Of a stretch of DNA of 64,000 bases, positions 29,361 through 38,812 are shown piece after piece. Positions within the stretch are counted from its first letter, which is position 1; each line of letters starts with the position of its first letter. The translations under genes were made by a program, and so were the position numbers. The stretch lies in the NCBI RefSeq assembly GCF_031177825.1, contig NZ_JAPSKE010000008.1:62001-126000 (forward strand), written 5' to 3'. This DNA comes from Paenibacillus sp. (GTDB lineage Bacteria; Bacillota; Bacilli; Paenibacillales; YIM-B00363). Under the pieces are notes generated by a model, which made no database searches, was not told the origin of the DNA, and saw nothing but the letters and a program-made list of their open reading frames with translations.

Positions 29361-30316
29361 CGCAGCAACGTTTCGCCAAGGCGGAATTCGCCGCTTGGCT
29401 CGGCATCTTCGGAAATTTGGCGTTAGCCGTCATGAAAGGCGTCGTCGGGTTCCTATCCGGCAGTCAAGCGTTGATCGCCGACGCCGCCAACTCCGCTTCC
29501 GACGTTGCCGGTTCGTTCGCCGTGCTGATCGGACTTCGCGCCGCGAAGCGCCCGCCGGATAAGGACCACCCGTACGGGCACGGCAAGGCGGAATCGATTG
29601 CGGCGATCATCGTGTCGGTATTGCTCTTGCTCGTCGGTTTCGAGGTAGCGAGAACGGCCGTTGTGACGATCTTCTTCAGCGAGGGTCCGATTCCGATACC
29701 GGAATCATACGCCATCTGGGCGTTGGCCGTCGCGATCGTCGTGAAAGAAATTTTATTCCGGTATAAATTCCGGCTCGGGAAGCAGTTGAATTCCCAAGCG
29801 CTCATCGCAACCGCCTGGGATCACCGCAGCGACGTCATGGCGTCGGGCGCGGCGCTGATCGGCGTCGCCGGCGCGGTGCTCGGAGGCATGTACGGCATCG
29901 GCTGGCTCGCCTACGCCGATCCGGTCGCCGGATTGTTGGTCGCGGCGCTCGTGCTTCGCATGGGCTACAAGCTGATCATGGAATCGATTCACAACACGCT
30001 GGATCACGTCTTGCACGCGGAGGATGCGGAAGAGCTCGTGACCGCCGCACAAAACGTGAAAGGCGTCATCACGGTCGACGAGCTTCGCGCGCGCGAACAT
30101 GGCCACTACGTTATCGTAGACGCGAAAATCAGCGTAAACCCGAGAATTACGGTGCTCGAGGGTCACGATATCGCGAAAGCGGTCAAACACGAGCTGATGA
30201 ACAAGTTCAGCCACGTATCCGACGTGTTCGTACACGTAAATCCGTACGACCCGGGGTTCCCTTATAAGATCGACGGGGACGCCGCGCAGGACGATTATCC
30301 GTCGCTGCTGCATTAA
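29357..30316 (+). CDS. Cation diffusion facilitator (CDF) family transporter
   Basis: 319 residues from ATG 29357 (MTQQRFAKAEF), with GGGAGG 5 nt upstream and an ATGA overlap with secF. N-terminal membrane domain with six helices contains the metal-site motif ADAANSASD (about 38-46), the interfacial DKDHPYGHGKAES, and AWDHRSDVMAS (about 153-163), which supplies the second half of the site. The C-terminal cytoplasmic domain is ZT-dimer-like (HDIAKAVKHELMNK, VFVHVNPYDPG). Metal specificity (Zn, Mn, Fe or Co) cannot be read from sequence alone. Confidence 0.92.
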   Translation: MTQQRFAKAEFAAWLGIFGNLALAVMKGVVGFLSGSQALIADAANSASDVAGSFAVLIGLRAAKRPPDKDHPYGHGKAESIAAIIVSVLLLLVGFEVARTAVVTIFFSEGPIPIPESYAIWALAVAIVVKEILFRYKFRLGKQLNSQALIATAWDHRSDVMASGAALIGVAGAVLGGMYGIGWLAYADPVAGLLVAALVLRMGYKLIMESIHNTLDHVLHAEDAEELVTAAQNVKGVITVDELRAREHGHYVIVDAKISVNPRITVLEGHDIAKAVKHELMNKFSHVSDVFVHVNPYDPGFPYKIDGDAAQDDYPSLLH

Positions 30317-30345
30317 TCGATAGACAATTGCAAGGAGGAGCGACT

Positions 30346-32751
30346 ATGCTCTCACCGAAGACGCGTTGGTCGGTCGGTTCGCCCGACCCCGCGTACGTTC
30401 GAGAATTATCGGAGCGATTCGGCATTCGTCCGCTGCTTGCCGCCTTGTTGGCCGCTAGAGGCCACACGGCGGAGGAGGCGGCATTTTTTCTTTCCGACGA
30501 ATTTACGTTTCACGACCCGTCGCTGCTCGCGGGCATGTCGGAAGCTGCCGAGCGCATTCGACGCGCGATTCGAGACCGAGATAAGATTCTGATTTACGGC
30601 GATTACGACGCCGATGGCGTCAGCAGTACGTCGCTGCTCGTTCGTCTCTTTCGGATGCTGGAGGCGGAATTCGATTATCGCGTTCCGCATCGCCTACGCG
30701 ACGGATACGGATTACATACGCATTATTTGGAGGAAGCCAGTCGCGACGGCGTCAAGCTCGTCGTCACGGTGGACACCGGCATTACCGCCGTGGAGCAAGC
30801 CGCCGCGGCCCGGCGTCTCGGCCTCGATCTGATCGTTACCGATCATCACGAGCCGCCGGAGACGCTGCCGGACGCGCTGGCCGTCGTAAACCCGAAGCGC
30901 GAAGACTGCGCTTATCCGTTCAAGGGGCTCGCCGGGGTCGGCGTCGCGTTCAAGCTCGCGCACGCGTTGCTCGGCCGCGTGCCGGAAGAGCTCGCCGCTT
31001 GGGCGGCGCTCGGTACGATCGCGGACGTGATGCCGCTTGTCGGAGAAAACCGTTCGATCGTGAAGCTGGGGCTCCGGCAGCTGCGGAACGAGCCGCCGAT
31101 CGGCTTCGCGGCACTGTTCCGCGTGGCGGGCGTCGAACGCCAGGAAGTGTCTTCGAACACGATCGGGTTCGGCTTGGCGCCTCGGATCAACGCCGCGGGC
31201 CGGCTCGCCGACGCCGACGAAGCGGTGAAGCTGCTCATCGCCGACGATCCGGTCGAAGCGGATGCGATCGCGCGTCGGATGGACGCTCTGAACCGGGAGC
31301 GGCAGCGCATGGTGGAGGAAGCGGCCGCGGAAGCGATCGAGCTCGTAGAGCGCGACGGCGGACCCGGGGACGGCATCGTCGTCGCTTCGGACCGGTGGAA
31401 TCCGGGCATTATCGGCATCGTCGCTTCCAGGCTTGTGGAGGCGTATTACCGGCCGACGGTCGTCATCGCCATGGACGCCGAATCGGGCGTCGGCAAGGGT
31501 TCCGCTCGAGCGATCCCTGGCTTCCATCTGTACGACGCGCTGAAAACTTGCGAGTCGCTGTTTTTGCACTTCGGCGGACATGCTTCCGCCGCCGGACTTT
31601 CGATCCGGGGCGACAACCTGGACGCCTTCGTCGAGGCGTTCCGAAACGAGGCTTCCTCTCGATTAACGGAGGAGCTGAAGACGCCGGTAACGCTCGTCGA
31701 CGCGGAACTCGACTTGTCCGACATTACGATCGACGCGATTCAGGAGCTGGAGAAGCTGGCTCCATACGGCATGGGGCATCCCGCGCCGAAGTTTTCGATT
31801 TCCCAGGCAATCGTCGGGGAAGCGACCGTCATCGGCAAAGACAAGCGACATGCGAAGTTTCGACTCGAGGGAAGCGGGAACAAAATCGAAGCGGTCGGCT
31901 TCGGCATCGGGGAGACCGTACGCCGCGTGGCGCTCGGATCCCGGCTGTCGCTGGTCGGGGAGCTGTCCGTGAACGAATGGAACGGCCGCAAGACGCCGCA
32001 AATCATCGTGAAGGACGTCGCCGTACCGCATATCCAGCTGTTCGATTGGCGCTCCGCTGCGACCGCTTCCGCATTCCGCGAGCGTTGGGAAGCGGCGCGA
32101 TCGGACGATTGGCGCCCTGCGTTCTTGCTAGGGCCTTATGACGAACCGCCGGCCGCCCTCGCCGCTTGGTGGAAGACCGTCCCGGTCTATCGGTTGACGA
32201 CGGAAGGGGACAGGGTTGTCGTTCCGGTTAACGTCAACGCGTTCGATGCGCCTTTCGAAGGGGCGACGGATCTATGGTTCGTAAATTGCCCTTTCCCATT
32301 CGAGAGGTTTCATCTTATACTAAAACAGGATGTTTCGCTTTGCCGCACGTACGCCTTAGCTTTGGACGGCGCGCCGACCATCGATCGGGAGACGATGAAG
32401 CGCGCGTACGTCTGTATGAGGGAGCTCGGCGAATCTCCCGAAGAAGATTGGATCGGAGCGGTCGCGAGACGGGTCGGCCTCGGCCTCGAAGCGGCGCGGC
32501 TCGCGATCCGCGTCTTCCGAGAGCTGGGCTTCGTCGAGGAAGGCGGCGCTCCGGGCACGGTTCGGATCGCGCGCTCCCCGGCGAAACGGGATTTATCGGA
32601 ATCGGCGTCCTTCGCGATGGCGCTGCGAGCCGAAACCGCGAGACAGGAATGGAAGAGAATGACGACGGAAACGCTGCAAGCACGTCTGCTCGCGCAAGCG
32701 CCCTTCCGTCGCGACGACATTGAACTCAGAAAGACGGAGGCAGTAGGATGA
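30346..32751 (+). CDS. recJ: Single-stranded-DNA-specific exonuclease RecJ
   Basis: 801 residues. DHH phosphoesterase core with DYDADGVSSTSLLVRL (about 86-101), VTVDTGI, TDHHEPPETLP (about 166-176), GGHASAAGLSIR in the DHHA1 domain, and an OB-fold-like region (LYDVAVPH area). The long C-terminal extension (about 560-800) is usual for Bacillus-type RecJ. It digests ssDNA 5' to 3' in recombination and repair. ATG 30346 has AAGGAGGAG 7 nt upstream. Coupled to apt downstream. Confidence 0.97.
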   Translation: MLSPKTRWSVGSPDPAYVRELSERFGIRPLLAALLAARGHTAEEAAFFLSDEFTFHDPSLLAGMSEAAERIRRAIRDRDKILIYGDYDADGVSSTSLLVRLFRMLEAEFDYRVPHRLRDGYGLHTHYLEEASRDGVKLVVTVDTGITAVEQAAAARRLGLDLIVTDHHEPPETLPDALAVVNPKREDCAYPFKGLAGVGVAFKLAHALLGRVPEELAAWAALGTIADVMPLVGENRSIVKLGLRQLRNEPPIGFAALFRVAGVERQEVSSNTIGFGLAPRINAAGRLADADEAVKLLIADDPVEADAIARRMDALNRERQRMVEEAAAEAIELVERDGGPGDGIVVASDRWNPGIIGIVASRLVEAYYRPTVVIAMDAESGVGKGSARAIPGFHLYDALKTCESLFLHFGGHASAAGLSIRGDNLDAFVEAFRNEASSRLTEELKTPVTLVDAELDLSDITIDAIQELEKLAPYGMGHPAPKFSISQAIVGEATVIGKDKRHAKFRLEGSGNKIEAVGFGIGETVRRVALGSRLSLVGELSVNEWNGRKTPQIIVKDVAVPHIQLFDWRSAATASAFRERWEAARSDDWRPAFLLGPYDEPPAALAAWWKTVPVYRLTTEGDRVVVPVNVNAFDAPFEGATDLWFVNCPFPFERFHLILKQDVSLCRTYALALDGAPTIDRETMKRAYVCMRELGESPEEDWIGAVARRVGLGLEAARLAIRVFRELGFVEEGGAPGTVRIARSPAKRDLSESASFAMALRAETARQEWKRMTTETLQARLLAQAPFRRDDIELRKTEAVG

Positions 32752-33266
32752 GCGTAAATTTCAAAGATCATATTCGAGTCATCGAGGATTGGCCGCAACC
32801 GGGCATTCGCTTCAAGGACATTACGACGCTGCTAGGGGACGGGAACGTCTATCGCGAGGCGATCGATCAGATCCGTCAGCTCGTGAAGGACAAGCAAATC
32901 GACGTCATTTGCGGGCCGGAGGCGCGCGGCTTCGTGGTCGGCGCGCCGCTCGCGTACGCTCTCGGCGTCGGCTTCGTGCCGATTCGCAAATCCGGCAAGC
33001 TGCCGTACGAGACGATCGAAGCGAGTTACGATCTGGAATACGGCAAGGACAGCTTGGCGGTTCATAAAGACGCGATTCGTCCCGGCCAGAAAGTACTGAT
33101 CGCGGACGACCTGCTCGCGACCGGCGGTACGATCGCCACGTGCATCAATCTCGTGCAGAAGCTGGGCGGCGACGTCGTCGGCGCGGCGTTCCTCATCGAG
33201 CTGTCGTATTTGACCGGACGGCAGAAGATGAACGGCATCGACGTCGTATCGTTGATTACGTATTAA
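32748..33266 (+). CDS. apt: Adenine phosphoribosyltransferase
   Basis: 172 residues; makes AMP from adenine and PRPP (purine salvage). IRVIEDWPQPGIRFKDITTLL at the N-terminus, GPEARGFVVGAPLAYALG, and the PRPP-binding loop VLIADDLLATGGTIAT (about 122-137). ATG 32748 overlaps the recJ stop (ATGA). The recJ-apt-relA order is conserved in Bacillota, though a permease gene is inserted here. Confidence 0.98.
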   Translation: MSVNFKDHIRVIEDWPQPGIRFKDITTLLGDGNVYREAIDQIRQLVKDKQIDVICGPEARGFVVGAPLAYALGVGFVPIRKSGKLPYETIEASYDLEYGKDSLAVHKDAIRPGQKVLIADDLLATGGTIATCINLVQKLGGDVVGAAFLIELSYLTGRQKMNGIDVVSLITY

Positions 33267-33276
33267 ACCGGACAGA

Positions 33277-33322
33277 AAAGGGCAGTCTCGAAGGAACGAA
33301 TCCTTCCGAGACTGCCCTTTTT
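33277..33322. terminator. Bidirectional terminator between apt and the uracil permease gene
   Basis: AAAAGGGCAGTCTCGAAGGA pairs with TCCTTCCGAGACTGCCCTTTT around an ACGAA loop, with one bulged base; a long A/T-flanked stem that can act in both directions. Confidence 0.95.
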
Positions 33323-33338
33323 CCATTCCATCCCGATT

Positions 33339-34607
33339 TTATTCGCTTCGAAGCTTTAGCACCTCAAGGAGCTTGAAGAACAGGCTGAGCACAATCGCCG
33401 CGACGGTCGCCAGCGCCATACCCTTGAGCGAGAAGTTGCCGACGGAGAACGTAGCGCCGCTAATGCCGATAATAAGCACGACGGCGGACAAGATCATGTT
33501 CGACGCCTTCGAATAATCGACCTTCGCTTCGACCAGCATTCGGATGCCCGAAGCGGCGATGACGCCGAAGAGCAGCACGGAGACGCCGCCCATGACCGGG
33601 TCCGGGATGGTCATGATCAACGCGGCGAGCTTGCCGACGAACGACAGCGCGACCGCGATGACCGCCGCGCCGCCGATGACCCAGACGGAGTAGACGCGAG
33701 TCAGCGCCAAGACGCCGATATTTTCGCCGTAGGTCGTGTTCGGCGTGGACCCGACGAAGCCGGAGACGAGCGTCGAGACGCCGTTCCCGAGCAGCGAGCG
33801 TCCGAGGCCGGGCTCCTTCGTAAGATCCTTGCCGACGATGTTGCCGGTAACGATCAAGTGGCCGATATGCTCGGCGATGACGACGAGCGCGGCCGGCGCG
33901 ATGATCGCGATGCTGGCGGCGTCCCACTCCGGCGCGGTGAACGTCGGGAGGCGCAGCCAGTCGGCTTCGGCGACCTTCTCGAAGGTGACGATACCGAGCA
34001 GAGCGGACAGCGCATAACCGACGACGATGCTAATAAGAATCGGGATAATCTTCAAGAAGCCGCGGAACGCGACCGAACCGATGAGAGCGACGAGCAGCGT
34101 GACGATCGAAACCGTAACGGCCTTCGGATCGAAAGGCGCGGCTTCGGACGGGATCCAGCCGGCCATTCCGGCGGCTACCGGAGCCAACTCCAGGCCGATG
34201 ATAGCGACGATCGCGCCCATGGCGGCGGGCGGGAAGACGACGTCGATCCACTTCGTCCCGGCCGCGGAGACGAGCAGCGCCACGATCGTGAAGATCGCGC
34301 CCACCACGATGAAGCCGCCTAACGCCTTCGCGTAGCTGCCGCCGGATAGGCCCATGACGACGAACACCGGAGACAAGAAGGCGAAGCTCGAGCCTAGGTA
34401 TGCGGGAATTTTGCCCTTGCACAGAATAAGGTAAAACAGCGTGCCGATCCCGTTCATCAACAAGATCGTGGCCGGATCCACGTTAAACAGCACGGGCACC
34501 AGAACGGTCGACCCGAACATGGCGAACAGATGCTGGAGGGAAAGCGGAAGGCCGGCGAGAAGAGATGGTTTTTCGTTGACTCCAAGCGTGCGCGATTCGG
34601 CGGACAT
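33339..34607 (-). CDS. NCS2 family uracil permease (UraA/PyrP-like)
   Basis: 422 residues with about 14 membrane helices. GLPLSLQHLFAMFGSTVLVPVLF (about 19-41) and LFGVIAASGIRMLVEAKVDYSKASNMILSAVVLIIG near the C-terminus mark the uracil branch of NCS2 transporters. VIAEHIGHLIVTGNIVGKDL (about 216-235) contains the conserved Glu of the substrate site. AGGAGA lies 10 nt upstream of the start on the minus strand. It is a stand-alone gene without pyr genes nearby; uracil specificity is an inference from motifs. Confidence 0.9.
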   Translation of the reverse strand: MSAESRTLGVNEKPSLLAGLPLSLQHLFAMFGSTVLVPVLFNVDPATILLMNGIGTLFYLILCKGKIPAYLGSSFAFLSPVFVVMGLSGGSYAKALGGFIVVGAIFTIVALLVSAAGTKWIDVVFPPAAMGAIVAIIGLELAPVAAGMAGWIPSEAAPFDPKAVTVSIVTLLVALIGSVAFRGFLKIIPILISIVVGYALSALLGIVTFEKVAEADWLRLPTFTAPEWDAASIAIIAPAALVVIAEHIGHLIVTGNIVGKDLTKEPGLGRSLLGNGVSTLVSGFVGSTPNTTYGENIGVLALTRVYSVWVIGGAAVIAVALSFVGKLAALIMTIPDPVMGGVSVLLFGVIAASGIRMLVEAKVDYSKASNMILSAVVLIIGISGATFSVGNFSLKGMALATVAAIVLSLFFKLLEVLKLRSE

Positions 34608-34681
34608 GAGCGATATCGTCTCCTTTTCGAATGTAGGGCGACACGTTTCGACGAATTTCCGAACGATTCGACCTAACGGTT

Positions 34682-34710
34682 ATCCTAGCAAAACTTCCCT
34701 CGCTTGTCAG
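34682..34710 (-). promoter_or_regulatory. Promoter for the uracil permease gene
   Basis: On the minus strand: CTGACA (complement of 34705-34710), 17-bp spacer, TAGGAT (complement of 34682-34687) with an upstream TG (extended -10). About 75 nt from the start codon. Confidence 0.5.
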
Positions 34711-34739
34711 CGGTCAATTTTCAGAAACGCCTCGTTACC

Positions 34740-34768
34740 TTGACGGAACCCCGGAACAAGGGGATAAT
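34740..34768 (+). promoter_or_regulatory. SigA promoter of relA
   Basis: TTGACG (34740-34745), 17-bp spacer, GATAAT (34763-34768). It is divergent from the permease promoter 30 bp away. Confidence 0.78.
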
Positions 34769-34807
34769 GATAAGCAAAATTCATGATTTTAGGGGTTTAA
34801 AGCGTCT

Positions 34808-37030
34808 ATGGAAGAACGGCAGCCCACGGGGATCGAGCAGCTGCTCGAGAAGGCATCTTCATACATCAAAGAAGCCGACCTGACGCGGATCCGGGAAGCG
34901 TACGATTACGCGGAAGCCGCGCATCAAGGCCAGACCCGTAAATCCGGGGAACCATATATCCTTCATCCGCTGGCGGTAGCCGACATCTTGGTGAACATGC
35001 AGATGGACGCGACCACGGTCATCGTGGGTTTGCTTCACGACGTCGTGGAAGACACCAACGTCACGACGCAGGATCTCGAGGCGAGATTCGGCAAAACCTG
35101 CGCGGAGCTTGTCGACGGACTTACCAAACTGGAGAAGATCCGCTTCAAATCGAAGGAAGAGCAGCAGAACGAAAATTACCGCAAGATGTTCGTCGCCATG
35201 GCCCAGGACATTCGGGTCATTCTTATTAAGCTTGCCGACCGCCTGCATAATATGCGAACGCTGAAGCATCAATCGGAAGAGGCGCAGCGCCGGATATCCG
35301 AAGAGACGCTTGAAATTTTTTGTCCGATCGCCCACCGACTCGGGATGGCCGCCATTCGCTGGGAGATGGAGGACATCTCCCTTCGCTACCTGAACCCGCA
35401 GCAATACTACCGCATCGTCAATCTGATGCAGAAGAAGAGAGCCGAGCGCGAACGCCACATCGAAGAGGTCATGGACAAAATCCGGGAGAAACTGACCGAG
35501 ATGGGCATCGATGCGGATATTAGCGGTCGACCGAAGCACATTTATAGCATTTATAAGAAAATGGTCAGCCGCAACAAGCAGTTTAACGAAATTTACGACT
35601 TGCTCGCGATACGCATCATCGTAGAGAACGTGAAGGACTGCTACGCGACGCTGGGCATCATTCATACGCTGTGGAAGCCGATGCCGGGTCGGTTCAAGGA
35701 TTATATCGCGATGCCGAAACCGAATATGTACCAGTCGCTCCATACGACGGTCATCGGACCGAAGGGCGAGCCGACCGAGGTACAGATTCGAACGCTCGAG
35801 ATGCATCGCACGTCCGAGTTCGGGATCGCCGCCCACTGGGCGTACAAGGAGAGCAAGGACGGTACCTCGCAGGCGGCGAATATCGGCACTTTCGAGGAAA
35901 AAATGACGTTCTTCCGGGAAATTCTCGAGCTGCAACAAGAAGCGAAAGACGCCGCAGAGTTCATGGAATCCCTTCGGATGGACTTCTTCACCGACCTCGT
36001 ATACGTCTTTACGCCGAAGGGCGAAGTCATCGAGCTGCCTTCCGGCTCCGTGCCGCTCGATTTCGCGTATCGCATTCATACCGAAATCGGCAATCGGACG
36101 ATCGGTTCGAAGGTGAACGGCCGCATCGTGCCGCTCGACCACAAGCTTCATACCGGCGATATCGTCGAAATTTTGACCTCCAAGCACTCTTACGGGCCAA
36201 GCCAGGATTGGCTGAAAATCGCGCAGTCGTCTCACGCCCGAAGCAAGATCAAGCAATGGTTCAAGAAGGAGAAGCGGGAGGAAAACGTCGAAAAGGGCCG
36301 CGAAGCGATCGAGCGCGAAGTCAAGCGGCTCGGCTTCGATCCGCAGGACGTCTTGTCCGAAGAAAAGCTTCTGGAAGCGGCGAAGAAGTTTAACTTCAAC
36401 GACGTCGAAGACATGCTGTCGGCGATCGGGTTCAGCGGCATTACCGCCGCTCAGATCGTCACGCGGCTTACGGAGAAGCAGCGCAAGGAGAACGAGGAAG
36501 CGGCGCAGCTGCAGCTGACGAACGAAGTGCGCGAGCTGAAGCCGGCGTCGGCGGCGCATAAGCGTCCGCGATCGACGCAAGGCGTCCGCGTCAAGGGCGT
36601 CGACAACCTGCTCGTCCGCTTCGCCCGCTGCTGCAATCCGGTGCCGGGAGACGATATCATCGGTTATATCACGCGCGGACGCGGCGTGTCGGTCCATCGG
36701 AGCGACTGTCCGAACGTAGTCGTCTCGGACGAGAACGGGGACGATGCGAATCGGGTCATCGAGGTCGAGTGGATCGCCGCGGCGGAAGCGAATTACAGCG
36801 TCGATATCGAGATCACGGGCCACGATCGCCGAGGGCTGTTGAACGAAGTGCTGCAGGCCGTCTCCGAGAGCAAGACGAACATGTCCGCGGTTTCCGGCCG
36901 TTCGGACAAAAACAAAGTAGCGATGATCCATATGACGATACTGATCCGGAATACGGAGCATCTTCAGTCGGTCGTCGAGAAAATCAAGCGCGTACGCGAT
37001 GTCTATTCCGTACAGCGCATCATGCAGTAG
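34808..37030 (+). CDS. relA: Bifunctional (p)ppGpp synthetase/hydrolase Rel
   Basis: 740 residues. Domains in order: HD hydrolase (about 30-180) with intact HDVVEDT (about 78-84), so hydrolysis is expected; RelA/SpoT synthetase (about 235-350) with GRPKHIYSIYKKM and YQSLHTTVIGP; TGS (about 390-450, VYVFTPKGEVIELPSGSVPLDFAYRIHTEIG); helical and conserved-Cys region (RFARCCNPVPGDDIIG); C-terminal ACT (about 665-738). Controls the stringent response. The Shine-Dalgarno is weak (AGGGG about 12 nt before ATG 34808), suggesting modest translation. Confidence 0.97.
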   Translation: MEERQPTGIEQLLEKASSYIKEADLTRIREAYDYAEAAHQGQTRKSGEPYILHPLAVADILVNMQMDATTVIVGLLHDVVEDTNVTTQDLEARFGKTCAELVDGLTKLEKIRFKSKEEQQNENYRKMFVAMAQDIRVILIKLADRLHNMRTLKHQSEEAQRRISEETLEIFCPIAHRLGMAAIRWEMEDISLRYLNPQQYYRIVNLMQKKRAERERHIEEVMDKIREKLTEMGIDADISGRPKHIYSIYKKMVSRNKQFNEIYDLLAIRIIVENVKDCYATLGIIHTLWKPMPGRFKDYIAMPKPNMYQSLHTTVIGPKGEPTEVQIRTLEMHRTSEFGIAAHWAYKESKDGTSQAANIGTFEEKMTFFREILELQQEAKDAAEFMESLRMDFFTDLVYVFTPKGEVIELPSGSVPLDFAYRIHTEIGNRTIGSKVNGRIVPLDHKLHTGDIVEILTSKHSYGPSQDWLKIAQSSHARSKIKQWFKKEKREENVEKGREAIEREVKRLGFDPQDVLSEEKLLEAAKKFNFNDVEDMLSAIGFSGITAAQIVTRLTEKQRKENEEAAQLQLTNEVRELKPASAAHKRPRSTQGVRVKGVDNLLVRFARCCNPVPGDDIIGYITRGRGVSVHRSDCPNVVVSDENGDDANRVIEVEWIAAAEANYSVDIEITGHDRRGLLNEVLQAVSESKTNMSAVSGRSDKNKVAMIHMTILIRNTEHLQSVVEKIKRVRDVYSVQRIMQ

Positions 37031-37042
37031 GAGAAACGAACT

Positions 37043-37486
37043 ATGCGCGCATTGTTACAAAGAAGCAAAGCCGCCAGCGTCCGCGTCGGCGGAGAGACGG
37101 TCGGCGCGATCGACGGCGGTCTCGTCGTTCTGCTCGGCGTCACCCACGATGACACCGAGGCGGATGCCGTCTATTTGGCGGAGAAGACGGCGGGACTCCG
37201 CATCTTCGAGGACGAAGATGGCAAGATGAACTTGTCGATCGCGGAGGTCGGCGGTTCCGTGCTTTCCGTTTCGCAGTTCACGCTGTACGGCGATGCCCGC
37301 AAGGGGCGGCGACCGAATTTCATGGCCGCAGCCCGGCCCGACGCCGCGCTCGCGCTATATGAGCGCTATAACGCTCTGCTGCGGGAGAGAGGGCTCGCCG
37401 TCGAGACCGGCCGCTTCGGCGAAATGATGGAAGTGTCGCTCGTCAATTGGGGCCCTGTGACCTTATGGCTCGACAGCAAAGCTTAG
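37043..37486 (+). CDS. dtd: D-aminoacyl-tRNA deacylase
   Basis: 147 residues; hydrolyses D-aminoacyl-tRNAs. Conserved [19 protein letters not shown] (about 76-94) and the cis-Pro motif [11 protein letters not shown] (about 135-145). It starts 12 nt after relA (TAGGAGAAACGAACT ATG), the usual partner in Bacillota, and ends the conserved block before the repeat island. Confidence 0.97.
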   Translation: MRALLQRSKAASVRVGGETVGAIDGGLVVLLGVTHDDTEADAVYLAEKTAGLRIFEDEDGKMNLSIAEVGGSVLSVSQFTLYGDARKGRRPNFMAAARPDAALALYERYNALLRERGLAVETGRFGEMMEVSLVNWGPVTLWLDSKA

Positions 37487-37493
37487 CGGTTTT

Positions 37494-37532
37494 TAGACGT
37501 CTACTCCGATTCGTTGGGGGAGGCGTCTTTTT
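37494..37532 (+). terminator. Terminator after dtd
   Basis: AGACG...CGTCT with inner TACTCC / GGGGA pairing (imperfect) and a following TTTTTG. It ends the relA-dtd transcript. Confidence 0.75.
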
Positions 37533-37540
37533 GATGATTC

Positions 37541-37571
37541 CCCTTTCATACCTGATTCGCTTAAGTCAGAA
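37541..37571 (+). repeat. 31-bp repeat, copy L1 (direct)
   Basis: Begins CCCTTTCATACCTGATTCGC and ends TCAGAA. It resembles the copy at 37835 in direct orientation and the complement of 38813-38843. It lies immediately after the dtd terminator. A weaker partial match (TTCATCCCTGATTCG) is at about 37709-37723. Confidence 0.65.
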
Positions 37572-37834
37572 GCCCTACAGCCCAAACCATTCGCTTTTAC
37601 GGATCCGGTCAACGCTACGACTCTGCTCCGTTCTACTACATGCAAGCCCGGTTTTCTCACGGTTTCTACCTCATCTCAGATCAGGTCACCGCCCGGTTCC
37701 GCCTTCATCCCTGATTCGATCTTCGCACCGGTCCTGTTTCATCTCTGCTCGGGTCTCCGCTCTCGTCCGGTTCCACGCTTCCCGCCACAGTCGCACGTGG
37801 AGCTACCGAAGGAGCAGGCATCTCCACCTGCAAC
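37572..37834. other. Noncoding, pyrimidine-rich left flank of the repeat island
   Basis: No credible gene. The plus strand is clearly pyrimidine-rich (for example 37729-37790), the mirror image of the purine-rich stretch right of the transposase gene. Short open frames here have atypical composition and no ribosome binding sites. Confidence 0.6.
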
Positions 37835-37865
37835 TCTTTCACACTTGATTTCCTTGACTCAGAAG
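37835..37865 (+). repeat. 31-bp repeat, copy L2 (direct)
   Basis: Begins CTCTTTCACACTTGATTTCC and ends ACTCAGAA. By eye it matches the reverse complement of 38813-38843 at about 27 of 31 positions. It lies 70 bp beyond the stop codon of the transposase-like gene, a plausible terminal repeat of an old insertion element. Confidence 0.7.
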
Positions 37866-37935
37866 TACTTCCGTACACCTTCTTTCGCTCAAGGATAGCG
37901 CTGCCAAGATCGTAGCATCGAAAATCGTCATTCGA

Positions 37936-38742
37936 TTAGACTACTGCTGGCGTACGAAAGAAAAGGCGTGCCCACTCGATCCTTGGACATCCTCCCCTAG
38001 CGGCCATATTCCAACGGAAGCAGTATTCGTGTAGATAGCTTTGTAAGTATTTCGTTCCGATTCCGTGGAACTTACGAAGCAGCCAGCGTTCAGCTTCTTT
38101 GAATCGAGTCGGAAGGGCGCTTTGGACGAGCCGCTTGCCGATCAGCAGGGCGGTATCCGCAAAAGGAACGGCGATACTGCCGAATGCGGCCGGGATTCCT
38201 TCTCTCGCCAACTCTTTGGTGCCGGGCTCGAGGAGTTCGTCGTCGATTAGCGTCAGCTTTAAGGCATGCGGCAGGCCGCCATCGTCGACGGAGCTGCCGA
38301 TCAGTACGATCCTCTCCTTGCGGTATCGCTTATGGGAGGTGGACAGGAACAAATATCCGGGAGCGAGCCAACACACGGCCGCTTGAACGAAGCCGCGCAG
38401 AAGCTTAGAGGCTTCGATCTCCGCGATCGCGGCTCGCAGTTTCCGCAGGATGGCCCAGGCGGTCGAATGGGCGACGCCGATGAAGGCGGCCAGTTCGACC
38501 GCGTTGACTCCGGCTTCGGAGGCAAGCAGATCCATCGCGGAGGCCCACTTCTCGAGGGAAGTGCGACTGCGATGCATGACCGTACCCGCGGTCACGGTCG
38601 TCTGATGCTTACATAGACCGCACTGGTACAAAGGCAAACGTCTCGTCCATATGGTGTAAAACATACCAAATCCGCAATTCGGACACTCGAAACCGTTCGG
38701 CCACCTTCGCTGAAAAAAGTATGCATGCAGGTCTGTATTCAC
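37936..38742 (-). CDS. Degenerate IS1595/ISXO2-like transposase (zinc ribbon + HTH, catalytic residues lost)
   Basis: 268 residues from GTG 38742, with AAGGAGGG 8 nt upstream on the minus strand. Zinc ribbon with Cys20, Cys23, Cys41 and Cys44 (CPNCG...YQCGLCKHQ); then TVTAGTVMHRSRTSLEKWA and an HTH-like region ELAAFIGVAHSTAWAILRKL (about 82-101); then an ISXO2-type region ending KYLQSYLHEYCFRWN (about 231-245). Where the family has VEVDET, this protein has VQAAVCWL (about 118-125), and the later TDG Asp also appears lost. I infer no strand-transfer activity. The frame is fully open, so domestication or recent loss are both possible. Confidence 0.65.
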   Translation of the reverse strand: MNTDLHAYFFQRRWPNGFECPNCGFGMFYTIWTRRLPLYQCGLCKHQTTVTAGTVMHRSRTSLEKWASAMDLLASEAGVNAVELAAFIGVAHSTAWAILRKLRAAIAEIEASKLLRGFVQAAVCWLAPGYLFLSTSHKRYRKERIVLIGSSVDDGGLPHALKLTLIDDELLEPGTKELAREGIPAAFGSIAVPFADTALLIGKRLVQSALPTRFKEAERWLLRKFHGIGTKYLQSYLHEYCFRWNMAARGGCPRIEWARLFFRTPAVV

Positions 38743-38812
38743 TCAAGCATCCCTCCTTTTTTAAGTTTAGCAAACATACGTTCGCATTACAACGGAAATC
38801 AAAATCTTTTTT

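Noticed and set aside
34859..36961. 700-aa minus-strand open frame opposite relA
   Set aside because: Antisense shadow; relA on the plus strand has all expected domains.
37447..37848. 133-aa plus-strand frame after dtd
   Set aside because: Overlaps the dtd end and terminator; Ser/Pro/Leu/Arg-rich product of pyrimidine-rich DNA; no domain.
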